Below the pieces are notes generated by a model, which worked only from the letters and a program-made list of their open reading frames with translations, was not told the origin of the DNA and ran no database searches. A DNA stretch of 64,000 nucleotides from Scleroderma bovista (taxonomy: Eukaryota; Basidiomycota; Agaricomycetes; Boletales; Sclerodermataceae): assembly GCA_037178675.1 (NCBI GenBank), contig JAYMGJ010000156.1:1-64000 (forward strand), read 5' to 3'. Below are positions 1 to 12,139 of the stretch, piece after piece. Made by a program: the position numbers and the translations under genes. Positions within the stretch are counted from its first letter, which is position 1. Every line of letters begins with the position of its first letter.

Positions 1-459
1 TCTTCCAAACATTTATTCTTGTCCCGGATCCCGTTGCTCCGGTAGCCAAAGCCGGGGAAGTAGCCAAGTACTACGTTGATGCCGATGCAATGAGATTTGT
101 TGGCTAAGGTGCGACCCAGTCTTTGTGGTCGATTGGGCCACGGTCGAGTCAAAGCTGAGCCAGATGTTATAATCCCTGCAGAGTGCATGACTCTTCAAGC
201 TTATGGAGACCATGTCTCAAAGTAATCTCGAACCTGCCGTATAACACATCTTGCAGCCCATGGGCCGCCGAATGTTAGACTGAAGCCAGCAGTAGTGACG
301 GTACATTTGTAACACCTCCACCATTCTCGCTCCGGAGCCTCGCCATCTACGTGCCGGTGGATTATATTTGTGTGTCAAGACAGAATAGCAGTCGCCTCAA
401 TTAGAGTTGTCAATAATTATGTACGACCTACTTTGGCCAGACTTCAAGCTTCAGTGGTC
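1..459. other. Left edge, no gene recognised
   Basis: No open frame here resembles a known family. The last part, before position 460, probably holds the promoter and 5' leader of the lyase gene that follows. The first 250 bases could be the end of a neighbouring gene, but nothing in them supports that. Confidence 0.4.
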
Positions 460-1309
460 ATGGAGGAATCTTTCTGCCTTCTGGCTACATTGAGATTCGA
501 TCCATTCCTCGAGACTCTGAACTGGAATAATGACCCGGATGGGCTACCGTCGCCATATCTTCTGCTCTCATATCAGTTCCATCGTTTGGCCACATGCAGT
601 CTGGCGCTCCAGTGGCCATCCGCGCAGGATCTCACTTTCACCAAACTGAAATCCACCTGTGATACCATTGTACGCGATATAAATGGTCTAGGAGCCAACA
701 ATCCGTTGAGAGTAGGTTTCCTATCCTCGTTCGTCCGTGCGTTGTCACCGACCGCCCCGGTAGATACGTCTTGTATTGTCACCCGTCAATCTCACTGCAT
801 CTGCCTCACCTACCCAGTCTTTGAGATACGACCCCACTTTTCCGTCACTCTTCGATCCCGTTTCAAACATTCAAGTTCCGTTTGAACCCATCCTAAGAAT
901 CTGCGTTGATACTCAACCAACGCCAAACACGGTTTCTATGAAGACGACGTACAGGCGACCTTATGACGATGCTCGTGCCCGCGTTGGCATGCCCGCTGTG
1001 GGTGTTCCACCAAGGAATGATGTTGCATCGGACAGTCCTGACGATGTAATTCTCTACAATGCATCCGGTGCGATCATGGAAACCTCGATATGCAACATAG
1101 CATTCTTCCGCCAAGGGAGGTGGGTCACCCCGCTCCTGTCTTCCGGTTGTATAGCAGGCGTGTTCCGTCGATGGCTGCTTGAGAACGACCGCATTCACGA
1201 GGCTCCAGAGAATGCTATTTCAGTGAAAACGATCGCCGACAATGAATGGGTGTTGGTTTTCAATGGTGTTAATGGGTGTCGATTAGGGAGAGTATGGCTA
1301 CGCGAATAA
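460..1309 (+). CDS. Aminodeoxychorismate lyase-like PLP enzyme (class IV aminotransferase fold)
   Basis: Two exons, 460-711 and 764-1309, give 265 aa; the 52-nt intron is phase 0. The family releases pyruvate from 4-amino-4-deoxychorismate to make p-aminobenzoate for folate (yeast Abz2, bacterial PabC), or acts as a related branched-chain or D-amino-acid aminotransferase. Visible marks are an N-terminal segment ending in a PYLLLSYQFHRL-like helix, a probable PLP lysine at K144 in a KTTYRRPYDDARAR block, and the C-terminal block DDVILYNASGAIMETSICN followed by a G-x-I-AGVFR cofactor-phosphate loop. The start at 460 is the first ATG of the open frame. It ends 55 bp from the convergent UTP13 gene. 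The fold is clear; the exact substrate is inferred from the fungal ADC lyase-like spacing. Confidence 0.85.
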
Positions 1310-1364
1310 CAAGCCAGTAGAGATACTTTTGTGGACATTCTGCGGCAATCGACTTCCGTACGTG

Positions 1365-4343
1365 TTATCGTTCTTCCTTCGTGGCTTGCAACTCGTCTAC
1401 GTCCATCGCATGGTCCTCCCCTTCAAAGATGTCACCATCCATTTCACTCAAAATGTAATCCAGGACGAAACTTTCTTGAATCAATCGATCTAACCTGGAC
1501 AGATGACGCTCCGTGTAAGGAATCCAACCATCGATCAACTCCTTCAATGCAGTTATGCCATTTGATTGTTTTTGTGGATCGCTGTCAGGGGAAGGGCCAC
1601 CAGATGATTCGTTCCCGAAAGCAGTGACAACGTCTTCGACAGACCTCAACTTCACGATGGCGTACAAGACATTTTGCGCGACACTGCTCGTTTTGGCATT
1701 GGAGTTCCAATCGCGAGCATACCGCAACAGGAGAGCAAGGTCTGGGCCAGACAGGGAACGGAGCACTTCGTCTACTGACGGATGGCCGGCTATAGCTGTA
1801 TCAGTTGTTGACAAGGATAGCCTCACGCCAGAGGCGATGTCCTTAAACAGTGAAAAGAGCCTGCCAGGCTGCTTCATGGCAAGTCCAAGCTCTATCGCCC
1901 TTCGATAGTCATGGAGGCTGAGATAGTTTACAAAGTCTTGTTCTCTACAATGAAAATTCAGTGGGCAGCAAGGTAACCTCTCCCAAAAGACTTCACCTGA
2001 GAACTTGTTCCGCGCGTTTTGCCTCATGTTCCTCCTCCTGCTCCCTTGTGCAGTCCTCCCAGAAAGTGACAACGGAGTCGGCGGCTCCAGAAACAATTAT
2101 TCGTTCGTCAGTGCTGAGAGCCAGAGCCCAGACCTAGTGAATCATTAGAAGGAGAAAGCTAGCGATATGAGCACCACTCACTTTGTCTTCATGATTGTCT
2201 AAAGTCGCAGTACATTCTTCTTCCCTCACGTTCCACAACTTGACGAGACCATCTGAACCGGAGCTCACCAACTGAATTCCGTGATTGAGGAAGTCCACCC
2301 GAAGAACAGAGTTGCTGTGGCCCTCGAATGTCTGCACACATGTAAAGTCCTCGAGATTCCATAGTTTCACCGTCTTGTCACCACTTCCGGTGGCCAGAAC
2401 GCGCTCCGTTTTCCCAAACTTTACACTCCAGACACCTCTCTTGTGTCCTTTGCACGTCCCAAGAAGTTTAAGTTCACCATATGAAGTTCTGCCTCCCGAG
2501 CCGGAACGGTAAGAAATTTCGTAGATATTTGCCGTGCGATCCTGTGATCCTGACGCGAGTAGCTGGTCAGTCGGGGCGACGTCAAGGGAGTTTATGTCCT
2601 TCTCGTGAGCTTTAATTGTGGCAAGGCTATGACACTTGAGAGGCTTCTCCTCATTCCACGTCAAAGAAACGCCCTGCAAATCCCACATTTTTATCGTGCA
2701 ATCCTGGCTCCCAGTAAGCAGAAAACGAGAGCGTGCATCGCGATCACCAGCCATCCGGGACATAGACAGAGCTCCGATACTTCCCGCATGGCCCTCGCAC
2801 AAAGCGACACAACCCCATCGCGTATGACCAGCAGGGCCGTCCAAAGGGGCCCATATTCTCGCAGAATTATCCTTGCTTCCACTGGCGAATAAAGGACCGC
2901 TTACACATCGATCTAAACACAGGACAATGTCCAAATGACCGGATAATAGTTGGGCATCTAAACTTGCGACTGAGTAGACGCGGATCAGCGACGAGTTGGT
3001 AGCAAGGACGAGATGACTGTCATCAGATGTACTCGGTAGGTGAGTCTCCGAGGATAAGAAGACTGCATCGACGATCTCATCATTGAAACCAATGAACTGT
3101 CGGGTGTGACTGCGGGAATCCACGGAGTGAAAGAAGATATTCTGGTCCCCATGGACGGAGAGGACGGCTTCCACAGTCGGTACATACCTGTGAAGTTGTA
3201 AGACAACCGTAGATCATAATAAGTGCTCTAGCACTCACATCGCCTCTAGTATTTGTTGTTGCTGCGCTTGGTCAGGTTCCGATGCGGTACCCAATGAATG
3301 AAGCAGGGCACCCTCCTTCCAATCCCATACTTTGACAGTACCTTTTTCTCCAGCAGTAAAGATCTGGTGGCTCAAGGTCGCGGCAGAGTCACTATGTATA
3401 AAGCCCACAGCTTCCACGCGCTCCATGACTGGAATGGTCTTCACAAGAGTAGGGGCAATGGGCGCGGCTTTCGATTTACCCTTACCTTGAGAAATATTTT
3501 CACCAACAATAGATGACATATCCCAGATCAGAACTACCGCGTCTCTGCCGCCACTGACAAGGAATTTTCCATCAGGTGTGACATCCAGACCACGAGGTAC
3601 AGCGACATGACCCTCAAGGACAGCAGTTGGGCGCAATGCACCCTGCTCATTTTTTGACGTCGCCATTAAATCGAATATTCGTATTTTGGTGTCGACCGAG
3701 GCAGTTATGAGCTGGGCGATGCGGTTGAGTTGAATGGCTGACGGATTTCTAGGAAAATTAAACTTCAAAGCGCTGACTACTCCGCCGTGTCCTTTGAATA
3801 TATGGGTAACGTGACCGGTGGAAATTTCGGAGACCTTGACAACGCCATCTGCTGAACCGGAGGCCAGGTAAGTCGAGGTTGGATCGACAGTGCAAACATG
3901 GACTGGAGCATCATGCGCACGAGCTGTCACTCGAGAGGGGTGGACATATTGACCTGAAAAGGCCGAAGGAATCTTGAAAACCCTAAGAGAGGGCACAGTA
4001 GTGAATACGATGAGTTGAGACGCGTCTGGTGTAAGACAAAGGGAAGTGATGGATTCGGTGTCCTACGGCTCATCTCAATAAACCATGTTGCAAGTAAGAA
4101 TATCACTCACACCCAAAAACCGACAGAGCAGCCTTCCGCTAGATATATCTGTGAACAATACCTCCTCTGCAACACATGTTACAAGGTTTGAACCGTCCAA
4201 CGTGATGGCTACTGGGCCACCTGTGTGCAGTGGTGCAATAGTCCGTGACTTCTTATAGCTTGAACTTGTGTCAGCAGGTCATGATTTTCTTTGAATTCCA
4301 CAATATCGTACATTCTGGTTTTTGGTCGCTGATTCGTGACCAT
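1365..4343 (-). CDS. UTP13: Utp13/TBL3, U3 snoRNP WD-repeat protein
   Basis: Six exons (4343-4312, 4264-4111, 4062-3239, 3187-2182, 2133-1997, 1944-1365) sum to 2733 nt, 910 aa. Utp13 is part of the UtpB subcomplex of the small-subunit processome and acts in early 18S pre-rRNA processing in the nucleolus. The N-terminus carries an SSYKK...IAPLHTGG stretch that aligns with the start of TBL3. About a dozen WD repeats follow; well-preserved ones end in KIRIFD, VVLIWD, TVKVWDW, TIKMWD, TVKLWN and LVKLWN. The last exon, from about residue 718, is the Utp13 C-terminal domain (DFVNYLSLHDYRRAIELGLA). Yeast Utp13 is 817 aa, so this copy is somewhat long, with a low-complexity insert near the middle. 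It diverges from GOS1 across 141 bp. Confidence 0.93.
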
Positions 4344-4484
4344 GGTTGGTTGACAAAGTCAAAAAACGCAATATTTGATAGCCAGTACACCAGCTTACTA
4401 ATGGGTGTTCTCGGCACTTTCCGGTCAAACAGCCCTCCTGAGTGCTGCGTGTGCTACCACGACTGATTATTATTGTACCTCGAC
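4344..4484. promoter_or_regulatory. Shared divergent promoter, UTP13 / GOS1
   Basis: Only 141 bp separate the two start codons, which point outward. The promoter elements and 5' leaders of both genes must lie here or inside the first exons. No TATA box is evident. Confidence 0.5.
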
Positions 4485-5435
4485 ATGGCAACATACGACT
4501 CCCTACACCGACAGTGCAGGACACTCGAGTCTTTGTTCGACACTAAGCTAACTTCGTATTCTCGTCTCGCATCTACTATTGCCAAAAGTTCAGAAGATGT
4601 GGAGGCTTCGGGTTCACGTGAACGTTGGCGAGATATTGAGATTGAAGTCGAAGACCTCCTTGAGAAGGTGAAGATAATATCTAATCATTCATTAATCGTT
4701 TATTGTTTAACTTTAACCTATTTCATAGCTAGAGGAATCGAACAATGCGTTACTCACGCTTTCGAACAATCCAGAGACGCCCTCGCCATCACAGTCGATG
4801 ACTCGCGCCATTCAACGTCATCGTGAGGTGTATCAGGATTATGCACGAGAATTCCGGCGGACAAAGGTTTGTTCCCCGCTCACCATGCCTTTTACGCGTT
4901 CTAAGTAACTTGCATAATAGGCAAATGTGAAACATGCTCTGGAGCAAGCTGACTTATTATCAGGCGTACGCAATGACATAGAGTAGGTTGCTTCCATCTC
5001 TCCAACAGCGGTTCTTAGGCGAAGGTTATTCAGTGCCTATAAGTCATCAACAGCCGATGCTTTACTTGCAGAGCGGACCCGCATTGACAGTTCTCATGGA
5101 ATGACAGACGAAATCCTGGAGTAAGTATCTGTCAGGTTTTCTGGTGGGTTCGATATTGATTCTTAATTATCAGACAAGCCTATGAGACACGAACCGAGTT
5201 CGCTCGTCAACGAGCCTCACTATCTTCGATCAATACTCGAATAGCCAACACCATAAGTGGGTCACACCCCCTTTTGTGAGCGATTGCGACTGATATTTGT
5301 GATACTGCAGGTACAATACCTGGTATCGACAATCTCTTGTCTATGATCAAGAGTCGCAGGAGACGTGATTCTATCATACTTGGGCTTGTGATTGCCGTCT
5401 GCTTGGTGCTGCTGCTTAGTTATATGACTCGCTAG
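4485..5435 (+). CDS. GOS1: Golgi SNARE Gos1 (GOSR1/GS28 family)
   Basis: Six exons (4485-4667, 4729-4866, 4921-4982, 5034-5120, 5174-5256, 5311-5435) give 225 aa; yeast Gos1 is 223 aa. Gos1 is a Qb-SNARE of the Golgi that acts in retrograde and intra-Golgi fusion. The N-terminal helices (MATYDSLHRQCRTLESLFD) resemble the Habc bundle. A heptad SNARE core follows, with the diagnostic block INTRIANTISTIPGIDNLL. After a basic stop-transfer patch (SRRRRD) comes one C-terminal membrane anchor (IILGLVIAVCLVLLLSYM) with only TR in the lumen, so it is a tail-anchored protein. All splice phases close in frame. Its 3' end lies 90 bp from the convergent TatD-like gene. Confidence 0.95.
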
Positions 5436-5525
5436 ATATCGTACCCTCACGTTAATAGACTGACTTATGTATTTTACTTGGTTTTAGGCCCGCCGCGACA
5501 GTCTCGTATAAATCTAGGGCCTTGC

Positions 5526-6691
5526 TCACTGTAGAGCAACGTGATTTCCAGCCAAGAATTTGTGCCAGTTGTCCTCCAGGCGTCGCACCACTCCCCACTC
5601 CCCTTCTTGTAGGTTGTCGGACCATATCATTTCCACAGGCCACCCCTTAATCTCAGCAACAGTACGCACCATATCCCAAGTGCGTGGGGTACATTCCTCG
5701 ACAGTATGATAATCCGACTCAACCAGAATGCGGTCTGGTGAGCAAACAGCTATGAGTCCCCTATGGTTTGGCAGACGACTGTTTATGGCAGTGGACAATG
5801 ACATAAAAACATTCCTGTGGTGCTTCTGTTCATCTTAAGAGACAACGTAGTGTTTTCTGGTAAAAGACTTGCCTCGATAGCTTTCCAGGTTTCTAGGCTA
5901 AGGCTGCAACTATGGAAGTCAATGCTTATACGCAACCAGGAAGCCCTGTATTTCTTCTGCATATTACCCAACAGCGCCAAGGTAGCCTGCGTTGACTTCA
6001 CGCTGTGCATGCTGATATTCCGTCCGAGCTCCACAGCCAAGTCGACTTGTGCTTCCAGAATAATGAGTTGATGTTCAAGAGGGACCATGAATGATGATAA
6101 TTCTACGGGGCTAGTAGAGCGGTTAACCGGAATGCGAGCAGCGCGATCAAGTCCGACTTCCCCTAGCATAGCAGCTGGAGACCCTTCAAGATTATGACGT
6201 AAATCACGGAGTATATGCTCCAGGGGTATGGGTTCAGGGAGGTTAGGTAGCATTCTCCTGAAGATGTCCTCTTGCTTTCCGGGACGAAAAAGCCCTCGGT
6301 AATGCTCCTCTTTCGAGCAGTATGGTTTCAGCGAGATCCAATGCGAGAACCACGGGTGGTATCCTGCCGATTGGTAGGGTTGTGGTTAACACGGAAGGGT
6401 CGATCGTTAACTGGATAGAGTGACAGCGATGTTATGACGCTAACCAAAACATGGTACAACTTTTTCTGGATACGCTAGGGCCAGATCTCGAACGTGAGAC
6501 TGGTCGGAAGGTCGGGAAGACATTGCGCAAATGATTATCGGTAGCTGGTCCATGGCATCCGGGGTTACTGGGGAGTCTGTCGGGTGGCAATGAACATCTA
6601 CGACATGCCGCAACACTTCTAGCGAGGGAATGGGTGTCGACGGCATCCTTGGAATGAATGATGTGTTGTTGAGTGGATGGTGGTCAACCAC
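5526..6691 (-). CDS. TatD-family metal-dependent hydrolase (Scn1-like)
   Basis: Three exons (6691-6445, 6363-5873, 5825-5526) give 346 aa including the first possible Met; a second in-frame Met at 6646 would give 330 aa. TatD proteins are TIM-barrel metal-dependent nucleases or phosphohydrolases. Seen here are the N-terminal metal motif DVHCHPTDSP, the GYHPWFSH strand, GEVGLDR, a HSVKST strand and the late acidic motif ILVESDYHT. The order and spacing match the fungal Scn1 (Cut9-interacting) branch. Intron 2 (5872-5826) begins GCAAGT, a GC-AG intron; the 346-aa frame closes only with it. The two starts leave 35 or 80 bp to the divergent TRM5 start. The physiological substrate is unknown. Confidence 0.87.
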
Positions 6692-6726
6692 GATAGTGTG
6701 ACTCAGAAATCTCGTGTCACTATTTC
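6692..6726. promoter_or_regulatory. Very short divergent spacer, TatD-like gene / TRM5
   Basis: If the upstream Met at 6691 is used, only 35 bp lie between the outward-facing start codons (80 bp with the inner Met at 6646). The two transcripts must then overlap or have minimal leaders. Confidence 0.4.
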
Positions 6727-8595
6727 ATGCTTGTTGGCCCCTCTGCTTGCGGTGCGATCCTGCGCCAGTCTACACATCTCCGTACAATAGGTCTGTCAAG
6801 TCGACAAAACATGCAGCCAGTGTTGGACATATCACCGCCTCTACACCGGGGGATGGAGAATAACTTGGATAGGTCGGTTTTCCATAAATCCATACCAGTC
6901 CTTGCAGTCCGCATTGCAGCCCAGAAGACCGGCGTGCTCTTGAAATCCGATGCGATGAGGAGGTGCGCACAGTATTCACCTAATTCAATGACTCCTGGGA
7001 TTGAGATTTCTGAAGCTTCGTCATGGACATACCAAAAATCCGGAGCGTTGTATGGGATCCATCTTCAAGGGACGACTATCGATTGGTATTACTCAAAATA
7101 TCAGAAGAAGGTGGGTCATGGCGTTTTCCACACATACCACGAGTAACGGATTGCTGCAAGCTAGCTGCGTTGTCACCAGAAGCACGCACACTTCTGATAG
7201 ACCATTCTGCTGAGATCGTCGAGCACACGATCAACTTGGACTACAATTATTGGACAGCAGGTATTAAGGATGTCTCATGAGTGCACCGACATTGAATGCG
7301 ATTATAGATGACATCCTTCAGGCCATTTTACCCGAACAACTTCTTGATGGGTCACCTACAGGGTTCTCAGTAACCGGGCACATCGGTGGGCTTGGTATTA
7401 CTTCACCCATGGCATGTGCTGATCCAATATATCCATATCAGCGCACATGAATCTCAACAAGGAATATCTACCGTATAAGAACATAATAGGCCAAATTATC
7501 CTGGATGTGAGCTTTACTCTCCCTATAATGCACCGATACAGAATACAAGAAGAAAAATCCAGCAATCAAGACCGTTGTTAATAAGCTCGACAGCATTGAC
7601 AATAAATTTCGTTTCTTCAAGATGGAGCTACTCGCTGGTGAACCCAATTACACTGTGGAGCATGTTTGTCCATTCCTTTCGCAATGTGGTAGTGCAAGAA
7701 TGATAAGCTTTCTCTTAGCATGAATCTAATTGCCGCTTTATCTTCGATTTTTCGAAAGTCTACTGGAATTCCCGGTTACATACTGAGCACGATCGCCTCG
7801 TACAGCTGTTCAAGCCAGAAGATCTGATTGCAGATGTTTTTGCTGGAGTCGGACCTTTCGCAATACCAGCTGCTAAGAAGGGATGTGCAGTTCTCGCCAA
7901 TGATTTGAACCCGGACAGTGTGCATTACTTGTCCAAGAACATCGCAACAAACAACGTGGGTTGACAGATGTTATTAGCCTTGTAATTGTTCTCAACTGCC
8001 TATAAGGTTGCCGACCTAGTCCACGCTAGTTGCGAGGATGGCCGTGAATTCATTCGCGCTGCGGTCTCCAAAGCGATGGAGGTCCCCTTTCCCCCGTATT
8101 CCGGTCCAAGGATTAGCCGTTTAAAGGAAAAGCGTCGTCATCGTGAGATCCAGGCGCTGAAGCAAGGGCATCCAACCTGTACCGCCCCCTGTTCCGACAC
8201 TTTGACCCAGCCACCTCGGAAGGCAGTGACCCGATTCGTCATGAACCTGCCCGATTCCGCCTTGGACTTTTTGGATGCTTTTCAGGGTATTCTGTCTGCA
8301 CAGAACGACGCTGAAAGGAAATCATGCTACCCCACGATGCCCATGATTCATTGTTATTGTTTCACACGGGAACTTGAGCAAGACAAGGCAGAGCTGGATA
8401 TAAAACAGGTAAGTTGATACTTTTCTGGGTGAACTGAGCCTCAGTGATCGGGGTTTTTTCTAGAGGGCGGAGAACAGACTTGGCCACAAAATAGAAGAGG
8501 ATGTGAGCTTTCATTTGGTGCGATCAGTTGCTCCCAACAAATATATGTACTGCATCGGCTTCAGGCTGCCTCGCGATGTGGCGTTTGGGTGCTAA
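6727..8595 (+). CDS. TRM5: tRNA (guanine37-N1)-methyltransferase Trm5
   Basis: Eight exons (6727-6962, 7016-7260, 7308-7385, 7442-7506, 7550-7663, 7719-7955, 8007-8408, 8464-8595) give 502 aa; yeast Trm5 is 499 aa. The enzyme methylates N1 of G37 in the cytosol and mitochondria and starts wybutosine synthesis on tRNA-Phe. An N-terminal region ([17 protein letters not shown]) precedes D1-like segments. The motif [20 protein letters not shown] is followed by a Rossmann core with SAM loop [14 protein letters not shown] at about residue 285, NDLNPDSV, and the catalytic-site block [14 protein letters not shown]. The protein ends in the usual IGFRLP strand. The N-terminal 40 residues before MENNLDRS could hold a mitochondrial signal, as in yeast. 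Confidence 0.95.
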
Positions 8596-8868
8596 CGCGG
8601 TACAGCCCGCAGACCAAAGCTATGTTACTTGCAGTCCAATGCTATGTATGTACCGTTTTAGTACTACCTTATATAATCAGAATTTCATTATCCCCGCACT
8701 GGCGCTCAAACAAAACTTCGCCACACTAGCTTTGTTTTCCAACTTCCTTCGTTTCTGCGTATAGATTCATCCGGGGAAAGCCCGGCGGGACTTCGACCTT
8801 GATAGAGATACCCCTACGCTTATACTTTAATCAGATAGACCAACAACCTAGAGGTTCCTACTAGAATC

Positions 8869-11800
8869 ATGTTGCCGACGGCTCATTGCGATGCTCAGGT
8901 CAATTCCTCTTCCTTGGCAAATTCTGCTCTGAAAACGGTTCGGAATGTCGTCGCAACTCCGGAGAGCGAGCTTAGGCGTTGGAAACGGGTTTTCGATGCC
9001 AATGCTAAGGTGCTAGTTAATGGAGAAAGGTAAGCAGCACATTCAATTAACTGGAAAGTAGTATACTTATCCGATGATCAAATATCAGATTCCTCGATCC
9101 AGATAGCTTTGTCAACGCCATTGCACCAAGTGGTGACTTGACAAAAATCGGCCGAGCACAGTTCGCCATCTTATTCCGCGTTGCCGATGCTTCGAAGCGA
9201 GGTCTAGTTTCATGGGAGGATTTTACTGTCTTTGAGACCATGTTAAAGCGTCCAGACGCTGATTACTGGATAGCTTTCCAATACTTCGATGTGTGGGTTT
9301 TGTTGCTGAATTCTTTTTCTGATGTCTGAGCATTCGGCATTGCAGGGATAATTCTGGGACAATAACCTTGGACGAATTTAAGAATGTATTTACTGCCAAC
9401 GTTAGCTCTTCTGTCGTTCCTTTTGATTTCGACTGGTGGGTTTCAACTTCGTCCGTGGAAGATAACTAAAGTTTTCTTGCAGTGATTGGGTTAAGTTGTA
9501 CCTGGGAAAGAAGAATGGAACTCACGTCCTTGGATGTTGGTACTGTCCCCTTCGAGATTGCTGGCATGGCTAACACTGATGTTCAGATAATGAGTTCACT
9601 CAGTTGATGAAGGGTCTCCAAGGAGAACGAGTCCGCCAGGCTTTCAAATACCTAGATAAAGACCAAGACGGCGTCATCAGGCCAGACCAGTTCAAACAGA
9701 TCATTTTGGTACGAGATTGATTCTTACCAGCCATCAGTCGTGAATGACGTGTTTGTAGGAAATCGCTGGCCATAAGCTATCAGACGTTGTTGTGGAACGC
9801 TTACCGACTTTGTGCACACTAACACCAGGCGGACGTATATCATACTCACAAGTAGCGGCCTTCCATAATGTAATTCGGGGTGAGTAGTTGCACGCGTGAC
9901 GATGTCGTTGCATTGACAGTCCTTCAGAGATGGACATGGTAGAACGGTATGTGGCGGGTAGTGAGACTACGACTCGTATTTAACCTTTCTACAGCATAAT
10001 TCGAGAGGCTACAGCCAAGTCAAAAGATGGTCGAATAGATCAATCTGATTTCCTGAACTATGCGTCCACCAGTTCTCGTTACTCGCTCTTCACGCCCATG
10101 GAAGCGTCGATCATCTTCCACTTTGCAGGTCGAGGCAGTGCTGAGCAACGGCTTGCGTTGGTAGACTTCGCACAGTTATTGGACCCTCGTTGGAAGGCAC
10201 CGCATGAGCAAGCAGATTTCAAAACTGTTTCTACTGGATTGTCTTTTCTGAAGGGATTCCTACACTCAACGTACAACTTTGTTCAAGGAGGTATGTCCAA
10301 CCCATATGATTGCAGAGTAGCCTTTGCTTATTGGTTTCCAGGTATTGCAGGTGCACTTGGGGCCACTATTGTGTACCCAATAGACATGGGTATGTATTGG
10401 ATATCCGGTTGCTTCACTGCTTTTGCTGATTGATTCACCAGTCAAGGTTTGTCTTCAAATTTTTGGATGCGACTTTCAGATGAACGGAATCCTCACAATT
10501 TCTAGACTCGGTAAGTTATTCGGAACAAACTCGCATGATTTGCTTGATTTACTCGCCTTGTCACAGGATACAAAACCAACGTAGCACCGTGGTAGGCCAA
10601 ATGCTGTACAAGAACAGCTTTGACTGTGCTAGTAAAATATTCCGAAATGAAGGGTTTCTGGGATTCTATCGTGGACTTGGTCCCCAACTGATTGTAAGTA
10701 ACATTTGTGTTGCTAGGGATAATGAACTGAAGGCCTTTATAGGGCGTTGCACCTGAAAAAGCGATCAAGTTGACAGTCAACGATATCGTGCGAGGTCGAG
10801 CGATGGATCCCGAGACAGGTCGGATCCGCCTTATATGGGAGTTGATAGCTGGTGGTACTGCAGGTGGTTGTCAAGTGGTAAGTCGATTGGGTCCTTAGCA
10901 TGATTTCGCCACTCATTTTACTAGATATTCACCAATCCTTTAGAAATCGTGTAAGTGTTGACATTTACTTGCAGTTTGGATAATTGAAAGTGTTCGTAGT
11001 AAAATTCGGCTTCAGGTGCAAGGCGAAACTGCCATGGTAGAAGGTGCTGCTCCAAAGGGTGCCGTCCACATCGTACGGCAGTTGGGCATCCTTGGTTTAT
11101 ACCGAGGTGCAAGTGCTTGTTTACTCCGCGATATCCCCTTTTCAGCTATCTACTTCCCTGCATACTCGCATCTCAAGAAGGATATATTCAATGAGGGGTA
11201 CAATGGAAAGCAACTGAGTTTCCTGGAAACGCTTGGCTCGGCTGCGATAGCGTGGGTCCCGCTCTATGTCGCCCTATGACTTCCCTTTAACTTGCCCGGA
11301 CAGTGGAATGCCAGCAGCTTATCTGACGACTCCTGCTGGTCAGCATCATGAGTGTCCCCTAGTTGTTATACTCATTTGTTATAGATGTTGTTAAAACCCG
11401 CCTTCAAGTTGAAGCTCGCAAGGGTCAGTTGCATTACAAAGGACTAACGGACGCATTTGTGAAAATCTGTAAGTGCTACAGAGAAATACATAGCATGACT
11501 AGGTTTGACATAGTTTGTAGACCGTGAAGAAGGCTTCAAGGCTTTGTTCAAAGGCGGTCCAGCCCGGATCGTGAGGAGCAGTCCACAGTTCGGCTTCACT
11601 TTGCTTGCGTATGAATATTTGCACAAGGTGCGCAGAGTAATCTCATAGCAAAGCCCGCGATGACTCACTATACTATATCTTGGACAGTTCCTACCGGTGA
11701 TTCTTGCTAGTCATACATTTTGAGAGTTATTGCTAACGCTTGCACAGTACCCTTGGGCAGAACAGCCGCCTCAGGTGAAAACGGCACTGACATCACGACA

Positions 11801-11930
11801 AGATGACATATCGAGGATCCGTGCCCGGAACGCGTTGAAAATCCTGCTCGACGTCCATGGTGATTTCGGCCGTCGGGCTGCCAATTTTACCCCCCCATTT
11901 GTGCCTCGAGCGCCAGCTAACTCGGCGTGA
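8869..11930 (+). CDS. AGC1: Mitochondrial aspartate/glutamate carrier with N-terminal EF-hands
   Basis: Twenty exons close in frame to 693 aa: 8869-9029, 9089-9292, 9346-9435, 9483-9535, 9587-9708, 9759-9879, 9928-9946, 9995-10290, 10342-10389, 10442-10446, 10506-10510, 10567-10693, 10743-10877, 10925-10950, 11000-11251, 11304-11338, 11385-11468, 11521-11627, 11688-11696, 11748-11930. The carrier exchanges matrix aspartate for cytosolic glutamate plus a proton (malate-aspartate shuttle). Residues 1-330 hold EF-hand-like loops ([24 protein letters not shown]) as in aralar/citrin. Residues 350-650 hold three carrier repeats with signatures PIDMVKTR (368), PLEIVKIR (467) and PADVVKTR (565). Human aralar is 678 aa; the length and calcium domain set it apart from short carriers. 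Three exons are extremely small (5, 5 and 9 nt). Confidence 0.94.
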
Positions 11931-12139
11931 TACAGTACCTTCCATTGTTTTTGCTTGCCGTATGTAACTAGAAAAGCTATTATACCTTCCTATTAGTGTT
12001 AGCATCAGAGTCACACGATGCAGGGACTCGTTACCTTGTTATCTATATATTGACCTACCCAAATACTTGGAGAGCTTTGGCTTACCTTTTCCTCAGCCCT
12101 CCCTTTCAGCACCAGCTTCAGTCAACAACCAATTCAATA

